Assembly (NCBI GenBank): GCA_964036295.1
Contig: OZ038466.1
Location: forward strand, 20,078,597-20,142,596
DNA: 64,000 bases
Origin: Plumapathes pennacea
Taxonomy: Eukaryota; Cnidaria; Anthozoa; Antipatharia; Myriopathidae
Reading direction: 5' to 3'
This document shows, one piece after another, positions 13,201 through 25,790 of this stretch. How positions within the stretch are numbered: position 1 is the first letter of the stretch; every line of letters starts with the position of its first letter. The notes under the pieces were generated by a model, which saw only the letters and a list, made by a program, of their open reading frames with translations, did no database searches and had not been told where the DNA came from. A program made the position numbers and the translations under genes.

Positions 13201-14350
13201 ATATTAATCTTTGACTTTTGGGGGCCCTAAAAGTGGTGGATCAAGGTATTTGGCATGCATGCAAACTAAATTGCGGTTGATAAGGGTATTAATATCAGAA
13301 TACATTACATTATCATTCCGTAGAACTCAAACTACATGTATCTGCTGGTTTTGCCTGGGCCACCAATGTTTCACTAGCAAAGAAACGTGCTTCCACGATC
13401 CATGTCCTATGTCCATAGGCAAATTGAATTTCTCTTTTCCTTAATTTCATCAAAATGTTTTACTTCAAAATTTTTTACTTCTGTGTTTGCAAGCATCAAA
13501 AGGGATGGCAAATATTGTTTACCAAATTAACAATAATTATGATAAAAGTAGCACACGGTTGTTAATCCCTCGACACTGAAAAACTACAGTGCCCTGAGCC
13601 ATAATATGAATCTTTGAGCCTCGACCTGATGCAGAATGTACAGATCACAACACTGGGGAAATTGCCAAAAGGGGAGATTATTTGATTAGTGTGTGAGCTC
13701 CCCCATACTGCATTGATGAAGACTAAAGTGATGTAGCTTAATAGTTCAATGCCTTACAGTTGATCCTTGTCCAAGAAAAGAGCTTAGGGTATGACACAAC
13801 TCCCTCCCCCATCCCCCACTCCCTCCAGTGACTTTGCAACGCTGATTTCTTTGAGGATTTTCAATTGATCATTCCCTGGAGTTTGAAGTACAAAGATGCA
13901 GCAGCCATGTTGGAGGTATAATTGACAAGTGGAAAGCTTTATGGAATGCCTGTGCTTTGCTATTGATCTCCAACATGGCGGACATGACGTAACGTGAAAC
14001 CCTCTATACAGTAGGACGGTGCAATTACTTGTACTTTTCAGTACAATTTCTCCTTGTGTTCACATTGATTCAATACAGTGCATACATATCATAAAATATA
14101 TCTCATATTTCACCTTAACAACCTGAGCAGAAGTCACCTCCAGAGTCTCAATGACTGCTCCTCAAGTGGTCAAGACAAACCACTAGTTCTCACTCACCAT
14201 CCCTTCCATTTTGTTTCGGAGCCTTTCCAAAAAGAAGAGCAGTTGCTCGCGCTGCAAGAATGTCTCCCGACATGTCGCGGCCGAGTCTCCGCGCCCCCAG
14301 GCTTTCGCAAGACTATACCACTTGGATACATCCTCTTCTGTGACGGCCAT
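5570..14350 (-). CDS. Unidentified 18-exon gene encoding a 730-aa helical protein
   Basis: Exons, 5' to 3': 14198-14350, 12943-13030, 12219-12325, 11631-11744, 11155-11219, 10528-10665, 10318-10437, 10041-10192, 9853-9920, 9207-9293, 9041-9096, 8133-8340, 7688-7763, 7419-7500, 7094-7229, 6885-6959, 6275-6475, 5570-5836. They total 2193 nt and every junction keeps frame with GT/AG borders. The start is MAVTEEDVSKWYSLAKAWG; the end is a short amphipathic coiled-coil-like helix ending RTEKLVAELK. The rest is Leu-rich helix without signal peptide or membrane segment, reminiscent of ARM/HEAT-type scaffolds. I do not recognise the family; large helical recombination or meiosis proteins are an untested idea. 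The donor of exon 4 (GTACAA) is weak, and the exon 9, 14 and 15 borders are the least certain. The start lies 131 bp from a foldback element end. Confidence 0.75.
6093..6202. mobile_element. Short MITE, TTA-flanked (Harbinger-like ends)
   Basis: The ends are GGGTGCATAC and ...ACGCGCCC, flanked by TTA on both sides (6090-6092, 6203-6205), with inverted ATTCCGGAAT-like subterminal sequence. The same end type occurs at 52925-53145. A 3-bp TTA/TAA duplication is usual for PIF/Harbinger elements. It lies in the last intron of the 18-exon gene. Confidence 0.6.
7527..7676. repeat. Tandem duplication of about 76 bp
   Basis: Two adjacent near-identical units begin GGGAAAGCCAAATAACGAAAG and end TGGTTAGAATATCAA. 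They lie in an intron of the 18-exon gene. Confidence 0.75.
7984..8012. repeat. (TTCG)n microsatellite
   Basis: Uninterrupted TTCG tetranucleotides within an intron. Confidence 0.85.
10229..10283. repeat. (TGAT)n microsatellite
   Basis: Near-perfect TGAT/TTGA tetranucleotide run within an intron of the 18-exon gene. It explains the repetitive minus-strand ORFs here. Confidence 0.85.
10791..11090. mobile_element. MITE built from iterated TCGGTCGAT-type motifs
   Basis: Terminal inverted repeat AAAGGTAGTG / CACTACCTTT. AGTAC occurs on both outer sides (10781-10785 and 11091-11095). The interior is dominated by variants of TCGGTCGATRCT spaced roughly 10-12 bp apart. It is intronic and non-coding; the ORFs it produces are artefacts of the repeated motif. 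Confidence 0.7.
12420..12640. repeat. Purine-rich low-complexity tract
   Basis: The plus strand is almost pure G/A (GGAAGGA, GGGGCAA and similar), with no coding features. It lies in an intron of the 18-exon gene. Confidence 0.7.
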
Positions 14351-17300
14351 GAGATCACATAACGGAAAAATTGAAGCGAAAGACTGTAGAAGCGATATCA
14401 AAACATGCGTTCTACGACGAATGTCCCGCCACTTCGTACCCAGTTCCTCTCGACTTTCAAAATGGCGTCCGGCACCCCCAAGGTTGTGCCGAAATCGTAC
14501 AACACGATCTCGAGGCGAGAATAATGATTATCATAAATTCTTATTTGATCTGGAAATAATGATTATGATTGTTCCCAGGGCAGGTCATGCGATGCTTGTC
14601 CCCAGGGCCATCTGCTTCATCAAAATGGCCGCCTCTCGTGGCATGCAAGCGTTCTCGAGATTTATCAACCGACGCTGTTGCTGAATGCTACAACCTTATC
14701 GAGAGTAGAAAAGAGGTCCAGGAAAGAATCTCATAACAGATGCGACGATGATGCTAGCGCAACTCCTTCGGGTAAGGCGGCCAAACGACTTCCAAAATGC
14801 TCGTTTGTAGCAGTAGGCCACTGCGTCATGTAGGCTGGATATCTCTTGAGAACGCTTTCCTTTCACGTTCGATGTGCGACGAGAGGCGGCCATACATCTT
14901 GGTGATGCTGATACAAACCTGGCGTGCATGGAATTGCAGGATATGGTTTGTGTAATTTGAATATTGCTTCTTGTGTACGCTGAGCTGTGAGTATGTGGTA
15001 TTTTATGGCTTGTTAAAACATTATTTAGAAAATATTTAGCATTACAGTAAACACCCGCTTATAAGAACCTACATTTCATACAAGTCAGCCTAAATAGGTT
15101 CTTATATATCGGGTGTTTAGTGGGAATTAAATCAGGCTGTTTCGGTTCTTAAGTCGGTTCTCATTAAATCAGGGTTGAAACTGTTTGCTACTCTTCAGAA
15201 TAGTACAAATCCTTTACTATAATAATATAATTATATTGTAATACCATGTTTGCAGCAAACAATGAGGATTATATTTCACTTAAGCCATCATAGTAATATT
15301 AATGTGTAGGGTATAGTTTTCAGGATCCTCCAGCTGGCTCAAACAATTAGGTATACGATTTTGCATTTCCATGTCTTAAACAGGTTAACTTCCATGGTCA
15401 ACTAACTTGAACTCCTACTTCAGCTTGAACTCTTGCCCTGCGCAACAAGAATTGTAATTACATTGAATGATTTGTAAACAACATTTTCACATGACGCTGA
15501 TCTTGCATTCATCACTTTGTCTGTAGTACAGCATTTGACTAGATGAATTTGTTACAAGGAGTTTGTACCTGATGTATATTACCGTGTAAATGCAGACGAA
15601 TCTGTTGCCTAAGGAAAAGTACATGGAATATATCATTTTGCATTAGTGTCTTAAGTAGGGTGCAATTTTTGGTTCAGTCTTGAACAGGATCACAAATTAG
15701 ACAGGGTAAAATACATATATATTTTTGTTTCTTACCCAATTTACCATTGAGTACCCTCTCCCTCAGGCAAATGGTATCTTTTCAACTCTTTAGGCTGGTT
15801 TACACATGACATAAGCATAAGCACAAGTGCAAACATATAAGCATGAGCATAAACAACAGGAGAGCTACAGTGGGACATAAGCATAACTGGGTAAGAAAAT
15901 ATTTTATGTTAATATGTTGCACTGTAACTTTTTTGTCATTTATGCTTATGCTTACACTTATGCTTATGTTTTTGTTGTACATGTAAACTAGTCCTATGAG
16001 CTCACAAATAGCTACATGTTGCTGTTTACATCAGATGCTACTTTTATATTTTATTGAAGTATTACCCATATTTTTCTCTTTTCTGAAGATCTTTTGGATG
16101 AAGCTTTGGAGTCCTGTGTTGACATGAGTGGCAATGACAAATAAAACATTGTTCCTGGGATTCAAGAATGTCAGCATTGTCAAATAACTGGGACAACTGC
16201 CAAGAGGAATATTGTTTCCAAACATGATTAAAATGAAATGAGAAGAAAGAACTTATCTGAACTCTGTAAGAATTTTAGGCTTTTGTGCAAAATAGGACTG
16301 CACTTTATTTGTTTGTACATTGACTCAGTATGAAAGGAAAATCTAGACTTGCCTTGTATTTCAAGTGGGTGCTGTTATGCCTGACTCACAAAAAGGTCAA
16401 ATTGAGGTTTAAGTTTTCATAGTTTTCCACATTTGTTTATACAAGGCTGGCACCGAATTTAAATTAAAAGAACGGCATAACAGAATGATTACCTTATTCC
16501 ATATGGTGATAGGAGTATTCTATCCTATCCTTAAATGCTAAGATTTTGTATTGGTTTTGACTTTGTTTTAAATACATTCATGTTTCTGATCCTGTGTTCC
16601 ATTAATTGTGTTTGATTTGAGCCATTTCTGGATGACTTTCGAAAACCAAAATAAAGCAATTATGCATAAGAAACACTTTCAGCCAACCGAAAGCCAAGGA
16701 AATCGCGTTTAGTTTTACTCTAAAGAAGAAATCAGTCAACAGTGGGCGGACAACTGCAAAACATCACCACTTGCTTTCTTGCATGAAAATATCGCAATCG
16801 GGTTTTTCTATTTCCATTTAAAAGAAAGGGTTTAGTCATGCAGTGCCGAGGTACTGTAACAGATCTTTATCGCGGTAATGATAGCTTATGTAAAACTTGG
16901 ACAAAGATGAAATTATGACAGAGCTGGAAAGAGCATATTTACTCAATTCAGACTCGTAAACTAAAATGTCGCAAAGCACCACTAAAGTTTCAAGCTGCAG
17001 TTTCTAGTTTCTAGTTAGTTTTATTTGTCGGAAAAACGAAGAAAGCCCAAATGTTTCTAGCTGCGCGCAAAGTGCGGATCAAAAGTTTGTCAAAGATCGA
17101 AAAATGGATAACAGATATTAAGCGCATGTTACTAGAGAGTATAAGCTCCTTGGTGTGCGTGGATCGCACACCTCCGAGGCAAAAAAAATTACTACACAGT
17201 GCACTGCGCAGGGTGTAAATTTCCCAAATGAAACAAAATGCTATAAAATGAAACTAGTATCAAAGTGAGTTTAACAAATGAAAGAAACGATCTTATCGAA

Positions 17301-17984
17301 AAGGAGAAAGAATATATAAAATGGGCGCCGCGGTTTTGATACGAAAACTTTACCTACCCCAAATCCGAAATTTTCGTGTAAATTATTGTGGGCGCGGCAT
17401 GCGCTTACAAATGTATCTAGAGGGTGATACATGTCGCACAGCTCGACCAAAAGTTTTTTTTATAGTTGTTTGCTGTGTATGCCACTATAATTTCAAAGGA
17501 TGAGAAATTCGAGTGGAATGGTGGCTCACCTTTTTTTTTTTCATTTATAGATCGATCAAAAACAGGTTTTTCACCGCTTTGCCGAAGATGCATGCGCTAA
17601 TACAGCATTGGTGAAAGTCAAAGGACAAGCGACAGAGATATTTGTTAAATTCGAGTGTAATGATGCTGGAGTTGATCAAAATTTGCGTTTCTTGGAGTAC
17701 GGCTAGGTCACAGCCACGACAATTTTTCCCCAACCCCCACACCCTCACAAACCAAATATGACGGCATCATTAACCCTTGTTCAAGTCGTGCTAGGAAGAG
17801 TTTAGACAATCCTGAAACGATTTACGGTATGTACATTTCTCATACAATATACTTCAGGCAAATATAGCGTTTGTGACTACCTGATTATGTAGTCGCATAA
17901 ATTGTTGGTATTTCCTTTCAGTGGGGTAGGGTGAGGACTGACGGTGCAAACTTGTCGATTTTTGCTCGAAAAAGGGATGAAATG

Positions 17985-18290
17985 CCTTTTCTTCAGACGC
18001 TACAGTGTACAAAACACGGAAAGAACCGCATAGTGCGTAGAAAATGGATTTGAGCGTTGTATGCGAAATAGTCGTTTTTTTGCAATGAACCGGGTGAGAC
18101 TCGTTGAGTTTAGACGCTACAGTGCAGGAAATATAGACAAATGCGCATAAAAATGAAAAAGAAGGCGATGAAGCAGCAGTTATAGAAAATAATCACGTTT
18201 CTTGCTTTGAACCAGATGAAACTTTCTGCTATTACATACTACACTGACCGAAACACGGGCAAAATCGCATAAAACGCTGAAATGATGAAT
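17985..18290. repeat. Degenerate tandem repeat, three units of about 110-140 bp
   Basis: Each unit carries a version of ACGCTACAGTG, then AAACACGG or similar, then CGCATA and later GAACCRGRTGARACT. Divergence between units is high, so this is an old array. Confidence 0.45.
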
Positions 18291-18299
18291 TAGAGTCTA

Positions 18300-18700
18300 A
18301 ATTTGAAATGCTTATGGATGTGTAGGGGTTTCCTACTCTCCGTCCCTCTGGCACAGTTTACAGCCACCGGGTATGTGCTTTACTATAATAAACAGTCAGA
18401 AAACTGCAGCTTTTGTAAATCTTATTGCTTTAAAGCTGTTGATATCACCAAAGAAATAAGGAATTATTTTGACTACTTCTTGCAAATAGTAGGTTGACCA
18501 GCCGGCGACATATACGTGGCTAGGGGATGTCGGTGTAATATTGTCAAGCAAGGCGTGACCTTTTTAAACGCAAAATTCTTCAAGAACAATCTTGCTCTAA
18601 AGACATCAAGAGCGATCACACCTTTGAGTTCCTCGTGAGCATTTATTAAGCATTAATTGTACTGGAGTTATCAGGTTCAAGATTTCCGAGGGCTTGACTT
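18300..18700. repeat. Inverted partner of 23040-23440
   Basis: GGGGTTTCCTACTCTCCGTC at about 18325 matches the complement near 23385-23410, and TTCCGAGGGCTTGAC at about 18690 matches the complement at about 23070. The pair is diverged and lies across the boundary of the 7.1 kb element. Confidence 0.65.
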
Positions 18701-21700
18701 TTGAGTATGGGTACAGTTTATCAATTCATTGCCGGCAACCGATGCCGGATTACCGGCTTACGACTGATTGAAGGAAATTGGCCCAAAACAAGTAGCGCGC
18801 CACCTCCGAGCTTATGATGGTGAGAATCCAATAAAACCAAGTCACTAAAACCAAGGCTATAGCAAACAAATCTGACTTATCCCCTCAAATATATATCAAC
18901 CAAATGCCACTTGCGAGGTTGCAAAAAATATAACAAAACTGCGCAAGGTGTCAAGCAATGTGCTTTGGGATGTGGGGATCTTCAATTCTTACTGACACAG
19001 TGAAGCATCTACCTTAACATCCACAGAACCTTCCAGCATATTTGCGGCTCCTGTTGCGGACAAAAAGCGGATTTGAAGGTTGCTACGCGCGTAATATTAG
19101 ACAACATTCTCCAACCTTTGCACCATAAGGTACTCCCAAGAAGCTGATAGAGCTATTTTCCACGGGCATGAAACATTGAAACAGCCGCTGGAAACAGCAA
19201 GGTGGCAATGAAGCTACAGGCCTACCTGACTGATAACTATTGGAAAAAGCCAGGGTGATTGTGAACAAGTTGAACTAGTCGGCAAGTGGTCGGTAACGTG
19301 GTCAGTAACGTGGTCGGTATGTGGCTGGTAAGATTTAGTGGTCGGTAAGTGGTCGGTAGCGTTTTTCATTTCGGATAACGTTTATTTGAAGCGCTAAATG
19401 AATCATTCACTTTTATTAACGTGGTGGCTCTTAAGAGAGCCGTGAGTGGCAGGCCATTAGTAGCCCGCGGCGATGTCTTGGATGATTGCAAGGAGCCAGT
19501 CGGCTTGGCTAAATTGTCGCTTCACCATTCAGAACATCTGTTCTTTTGGATTTTACAATTGGATCTTGGTTCTTTTGGATCCTCCCACTTGTGACCTACA
19601 AAGAGATCCCACAACCTTTTTTTGGTAAACATACGCAGTGTTCAGGCAGTAAACTGTTTGCAAAAAGCATCGGCATGACAGCACCCACTTGGAATACAAG
19701 GCAAATCTAGTTTTTTTCTCCCACACTGAGTCAGTGTACAAACAAATAAAGTAGTCCTATTTTGCACCAAAGCCTGAAATTCTTACAGGGTTCAGATAAG
19801 TTCGTCATTCTCATTTATACACCAAGTAGCCATAAGTATTAGCCATCAGTCCAAATTTCCTGATTTTGCAAGGCAACCAAAAATTGCACCATATTCAAGA
19901 CACTATTGCAAAATGCTTTATTCCACGTAATTTTCCTTAGGCAACATAGCCGTCTGCATTTACGCGGCAATACACATCAGGTACAAAACTCCTTGTAACA
20001 AATACGTCTTGTCAAATGCTATCATATAGACAAAGTGATGGCAAGATAAACATTATGTGAAAAGGTTGATTACAAATCATTTAATGTAATCGCAATTCTT
20101 GTTGCGCAGAGCAAGAGTTCAAGCCAAAGCAGGAGTTTAAGTTAGTTGAGTGTGGGAGTTAAGTTCCCTGTTTAAGACACGAAAATGTAAAATCATATAC
20201 CATGTTTAAGCCAGCTGGAGGACCCTGAAAACTATACCCTATCCAGCAGAACGTCCCTATAGGAAATATAGGGGATAACTCTACCTCCCACCCCCAGCCA
20301 GTTGCCAAGTTTTACTGACAAGCCCTGTCAATAAATAAAGATAAACTAAATAATTTAGTTTATTTTTATTTAGTTATCTTTATTTAGCAAATACAATAAT
20401 CATTCTATTTAATATATGTATGTGAGACTATTTTGTTGACACATGTCATTCTACATGCCAAGGTTTCCTTTCTCTGTTGCTTGCAGCATATTGGGTTGGC
20501 TTTTGCGATCAATATCAAGGTCTTCTCAACCTGTGTAGTAAATCTACAGTAACAAATGATACTACTGTAGCTCTACATGTACCAGTGTTGGCACTAGATG
20601 CTTCATGGACACATTAATATCACTATGATGGCTCAAGTGAAATATAATCCTCATTGTTTGCTGCAAGCATGGTATTATAATGTAATCATATTATTATAGT
20701 TGTAGCATAGCCCAGAAATTAATATAAACACATTATAGCATTAATCTGTTCAGTAAAATGATATGCACCAACTGATTGTGAAATAAGTCTGTAATGGTAC
20801 CAAATAGAGTCAATATATGAGTTGAGATGTTGCAATAAAGTCAGTTGTAAGAGTAACCTCTGCGTGTTGAGATCGTTCTCGCACTACGAACCAAAGTTCT
20901 ACGCTAGCTCAACCCCTTCACCAACAACGAACCAGGTAAATGCTACATAGTAATGGATTTGTACTATTCTGAAGAGTAGCAAACAGTTTCAACCCTGATT
21001 TAATAAGAACCTACTTAAGAACCGAAACAGCCTGATTATAAGCGGTGTTTACTGTAATGCTAAATATTTTCTAAATAATGTTTTAACAAGCCGTATATAC
21101 CACACACTCACAGCTCAGCGTACACAAGAAGCAATATTCAAACTACACAAACCATATCCTGCAATTCCATGCACGCCAGGTTTGTATCAGCATCACCAAG
21201 ATGTATGGCCGCCTCTCGTCGCACATCGAACGTGAAAGGCAAGCGTTCTCAAGAGATATCCAGCCTACATGACGCAGTGGCCTACTGCTACAAACGAGCA
21301 TTTGGAAGTCGTTTGGCCGCCTTACCCGAAGGAGTTGCGCTAGCATCATCGTCGCATCTGTTATGAGATTCTTTCCTGGACCTCTTTTCTACTCTCGATA
21401 AGGTTGTAGCATTCAGCAACAGCGTCGGTTGATAAATCTCGAGAACGCTTGCATGCCACGAGAGGCGGCCATTTTGATGAAGCAGATGGCCCTGGGGACA
21501 AGCATCGCATGATCTGCCCTGGGAACAATCATAATCATTATTTCCAGATCAAATAAGAATTTATGATAATCATTATTCTCGCCTCGAGATCGTGTTGAAT
21601 CGTACCAACAGGAAGGACAGCCGCGCAAGACTGAAAACGAGTTTAGACCCGATCGCCTCACGACCGAATCGGACGATGTCGGTAAATCCAAGATGGCTGT

Positions 21701-22122
21701 CTTCTGTGTATTTCATCGAACGATGAAATGAACAAGCCTTATTGAGTTAAGTGAAATAACATCGCTTCCTTTCATCATAGTTTAGACAATTATAATACAT
21801 ATTGAACCTCGTGGCGAACTAAACTGTAGAAAATGTGACGTGTCCTTCCCGCTGGTACGGTGTAAAATCGTGTCGTACCAACGGGAAGGACAGAGTGAAA
21901 TAACTCGACTATTTTAGTCAAGGATCATTTTAAGTGAAGAGTAAGTGTATCTTCAATAAAATCAAGTGGCATCTCTTCCTTTGATGGTGATTTAGACAAC
22001 TGAGGCGAACTAAACTGTGGAAAATGTGATGTGTCCTTCCCGCTGGTACGATGGAGTTCGCCGATCGTACCAGCGGGAAGGACAGCGGGAAATAACCAGA
22101 CTATCTTTAACCGTATCTTCAG

Positions 22123-24440
22123 GCCTGGTTTATACGTCGCACAATCGTCGCATTTAATTCACACGAATTTAATTCATATTAACTTCGTCGATCAGACGAC
22201 GTAAATGTCGCTCCGATTCATACGACGGATTTAATGCAGACGAATTTAAACCCCATGTGTGAATCCTCCTTCATTCTCAATGTTATCGGCTAAAATAACT
22301 CGTGTAGTTTATGCATTTCATTCGATGCGTCGTTGCTGCGACGTCTAAATCGAACACACATTTCAGACGTTGTATCCGTGTGGCCATGACGGATAATGCG
22401 TGTTGGACGAATTAGTGTTAATTTGTACATGACTGTGTGGATGTTTGGATGTTGTTGCTATTTTATGACAGAATTTCAGAGTCCTCTAAGCAATGCATGA
22501 AGCTGCACTGAAAAATTTGCTAAGAGAAACTAGAATTGAAGTTCTGGTGCCCAGATACAATACGATCACCGACATATCGCTGGACAGCGTAGAGATTCTT
22601 GAGGGTGCCTTTCCTTGGCATTATTATCAAGTGGCAGTTTACACTATATTGCTTTAATTATATATACGAGGTAATATTTGTTTTGTACTGCAAGGACTTT
22701 TTTCTTTCCGTTCATTAAAGGTGTTCCTGTTCGTGGTAAACTGATTAATCCTCGAGAAGATTGGCACGATCAAGCGGTGCATCAACTGGCAAAAAGTTGA
22801 TAAACAATGAAATGTCAGGCTTCTTGGTTTTGTGTAGGGAGACTTCATACGGGCTTAAAAGCGAAGATACATCTCATAAACGAGGAGCAGACCGCAATCG
22901 GCACAATTGTGGGTTTGATAAAACAATGAAACTTGTTCTGTTACTTTGTCCAAATACTAAATGAAAGTTTACGCGAATTGTTTCTTTCTTTCTATTTTTT
23001 GCCAGATATTGTTGCGGCAACTAATGGTTCACACGAATCACGCAGGGTGACGCTACTTAAACGTCAAGCCCTCGGAAATCTTGAACCTAATAACTTCAGT
23101 ACAGCTAAATGCTTAATAAATATGCTCATGAAGAACTCGAGGTGTGATCGCTCTTGCTGTCCTTGGAGCAAGTTCTTGAAGAATTTTGCGTATAAAAAGG
23201 TCACGCCTAGCTTGACGATATTACCCCAACACCCCCTACTATTTGCAAGAAGTAGTCAAAATATTGTTTTCTTCCCTTGGTGATATCAATAGGTTTAAAG
23301 CAATAAAATTTGCAAAAGGCACAGTGTTCTGACTGATTTTATGTTTATTATGATAACGCACATACACGAACGACCGTAAACTGTGTTCGAGAGGGACGGA
23401 GAGTAGGAAACCCCTAACATTACATCCAAAAGCATTAAAATCTGCATCACAAGAAATCTCAATGAAGTCTAGCCCCCTAGCCCCCGTCGGCTTGATATGA
23501 TCGGCTATGTCCTCTTCCGTTGCGCTTGGAAAAACTTTGATGATTCAGATGACACAGATAGACAAACAGACAGATAGAAAGACAGACAAACAGACAGAAA
23601 GACTAACCCCCACCTTTCAAGCAAAATCTGCTCGAATAACGTCAATAATGCTTTGCAATTTGTGCTAGGTATGTATTAACATGTACAAGTAGAAGGCGAG
23701 CAGCCCAGGAACAGCGTCTAGCATTTTCTGTTAAGGAGTGGTGCACGGCACACTTTCAACAATTTGTAATTAATCTATATCAAATGGACCTCCCACTAGC
23801 AAAATCTGGGGCTGAATGAATTAGTTCTTTATGCTTCCATCAACATCACAGTCCCTCTGAAAATAAAAGGCAAAAGTGTCAAGAGAAATTATCTATACCC
23901 TATTTCAGACTCAACTACAAAAATGTATACCCTATTTCAAAACTATTTCAGATATTTTTTTCATGTCCACAACAACCGATTTTTGTTAAAATCATACCAT
24001 ATCCCAGGCCAAAAAGACAAAATCGATACCCTATTTCAGAACAAAAAGGCAAATCTATACCCAATTCAGACTAAAACTGCTTGAAAATGATACCCCTTGG
24101 GGCAGCACATACATATATGGCTTATATATATATACATATGGAAGTAACCCCCCCCCCCCCCCCCCTTTTTTTTTTCTGGGTGCATCCCATAGTATTCTTA
24201 AAGTGCTTCCAAAGCTCTCTAGGGCTTTAACTGTTCTCAATAGACTATTAAAAATGAAGACTTTGCTTTTTTGATGGATCTTGTTGCCAACTGGCCGGAA
24301 CTGTCTGTTTTTTCCTTTGTACAGTTTACTCTTTTGTTTCAGTTCTTTGTATTCTACCATATGTTACTTCTTTTTGGGCTACTTAAGGCAATAGCTTTTT
24401 TATCAGTCTTCAGTCAGTCAATAAATCAATCAACCTTTTT
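22123..24440. other. Repeat-rich intergenic DNA
   Basis: It holds a GTCGYA-rich repeat (22123-22480), the inverted partner of 18300-18700 (23040-23440), a CAGACAGA-rich run (23550-23610), a non-coding repeat with recurring ATACCCTATTTCAGA (23893-24090), a TATA run (24125-24145) and a C17/T10 homopolymer (24147-24176). No gene is supported apart from the short ORF listed separately. Confidence 0.55.
22493..22657 (+). other. Short ORF, possible coding fragment
   Basis: A 54-residue ORF contains LLRETRIEVLVPRYN and SLDSVEILEGAFPWHYY, which looks more protein-like than its surroundings. A possible donor (CAA/GTGGCA) follows TATTATCAA. No family is recognised and it sits among repeats, so it may be a transposon relic. 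Confidence 0.25.
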
Positions 24441-24448
24441 GTGTATCT

Positions 24449-25790
24449 GTGAAGTGGGCCCAACAAATCTTCAGCAACCGGACATCTCACAAGTCTAGAG
24501 TCCAGTCATCAACATTTCTGGTCCTTCGAGCTGGATGGCAGAATTTGGAAATGATTGACTCTAATCAAGAGTTGGAAGGTTCACCAAGACCGAGAGAAGA
24601 TTTAAACATCAAAGCAAGTGAGTATGCAACAAGCACAAAGCAAGACGTTGTCGGCGGCGCAAGAACAAAAAAGCCCACAGCGAAAGGCATGACTTTTCAA
24701 GCCCACATTAAATGGCAAAACGTCAATCTGCCCAAAGGAAAATATCGCGTCAAATGAAGAAAATAGAACTGTTCACTAAAGACTATGACAACGTGCACAT
24801 AGTTCAGAGTGAACTGAAGACTTTGCATGAAGTTCTTGAAGACCTGCAGAAAACACACGTCTTACGTGGTACTCTGACCACAAAGGAAGAAAAACTCATT
24901 GCAAGGGACTAATACCAAGAGCACAAGATAATGGGTGATTTCATTGACAAAATCGGAAATTGGACTATCTTGGCAAAGCGCCAAATAGAGGAACAGCTCA
25001 ATAACGGTTCAATTATCTCCAAACTGTCTAACCGTTCCAAGGCTTCTTTAAGAGCTTCATCTGTCTCTACGAGAGCCAGAGAAAGAGCCAAAGCAGCAGA
25101 ATTAGTTGCCAGAGCCGCTATGCTAGAGAAAAAACAAGCTCTTCAAAATGAAACTGTAAGGCTTGAACTGCAGGAAGGGGTTGGAGTGGCTCAAGCTCGT
25201 GAGCGCGCATACGCTCAAGTGGAACAAGAACTGAACTTTAACGACGGGATGAATGAATATCTCGATGAACACAAAGTTACAGTCGCAGCAACCCACTTCT
25301 GCTTTATCAAAGGCTTTATCTGTCTCTCAACCAATTGAGCTACGGCCCCCAGTGAAGAGCGTGATTACAACCAGATTTTCACTGAAAGCAGACAAATTCC
25401 CTGTAACCGAACTTTTGAAGAACTGTACCCGGAAGGACAACCAAAGAAACTGATAAAGGGGTGTCTATTCATGGACCCCAAGAAGGGTTACCTGGAAGCA
25501 AAACAGCTGCTGGAAGAAAAGTACGGTGACACATAGAGGATCTCCAATGCTTACCTCAAGAAAGTAACTGAATGGCCGACCATCAAACTAGGAGATGACG
25601 TTGCCCTTGATCGGTATTCAACTTTCCTAACCCAATGCCTTAGCCATGATGTCACTCTCTTTCTTTACGATCTTGGACCACCCGCAAAAATCATCAAAAC
25701 ATGGTGAAGAAGCTCCCAATGCAGCTGCAGGATCATTGGTGCAGTGAAACCAATGGATCAGCCAATAACGGGCCCAGTATCTGACACGGA
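24449..25790 (+). pseudogene. BEL/Pao retrotransposon gag region, decayed
   Basis: Several frames carry pieces of a BEL/Pao Gag. The N-terminal part (24712-24912) is a helical KIELFTKDYDNVH-like segment. The next (24931-25338) has the characteristic STRARERAKAAELVARAAML and EKKQALQNETVRLELQE charged helix. The last (about 25430-25680) shows KKLIKGCLFMDPKKGYLEAK, LLEEKYGDT and ISNAYLKKVTEWPTIKLGDD. Stops and frame changes break it up; one in-frame stop follows KYGDT. Gag would coat element RNA in virus-like particles. No LTR was recognised. Confidence 0.8.

Larger units (their letters stand above)
16400..19660. other. Interior of the 7.1 kb element, no gene seen
   Basis: Only short ORFs occur. 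It contains a 130-bp block (about 16680-16815) related to 50265-50395, a small hairpin at about 17150-17185, a degenerate tandem repeat at about 17985-18290, and at about 18300-18700 a segment repeated inverted at 23040-23440. Short GTCGGTAASTG iterations occur at 19275-19350. Confidence 0.55.
14501..21597. mobile_element. 7.1 kb non-autonomous element with long inverted arms
   Basis: The ends are AACACGATCTCGAGGCGAG and its complement, flanked on both sides by AATCGTAC (14493-14500, 21598-21605), consistent with an 8-bp target duplication. Read with an extra leading C, the ends are CAACACG with a 7-bp duplication. The left arm (to about 16400) and right arm (from about 19660) are inverted copies over long distances, for example 14696-14929 with 21169-21366, 15263-15305 with 20640-20680, and 16250-16300 with 19750-19800. 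The right arm carries extra insertions (about 20250-20630 and 20700-20940). No transposase is visible. An 8-bp duplication would suit hAT or P-like transposases, but this is not proved. Confidence 0.8.
14482..22122. mobile_element. Foldback family A copy, split by a 7.1 kb insertion
   Basis: The end of this family, GGTTGTGCCKAAATCGTACC followed by GGAAGGACAGCCGCGC, begins at 14482, is interrupted at 14500, and resumes at 21598 through about 22122. From 21606 the sequence matches the left arm of the palindrome at 35728-37002 almost base for base, including two inner hairpins of the form CCTTCCCGCTGGTACGA. At about 22122 it is cut by another repeat starting CCTGGTTTATACGTCG. This copy therefore keeps only one arm. 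Confidence 0.75.

Noticed and set aside
14696..14929. 77-codon ORF repeated at 21169-21366 as a conserved small gene
   Set aside because: Both lie in the inverted arms of the 7.1 kb element, so identity reflects the repeat; the second copy is frameshifted.
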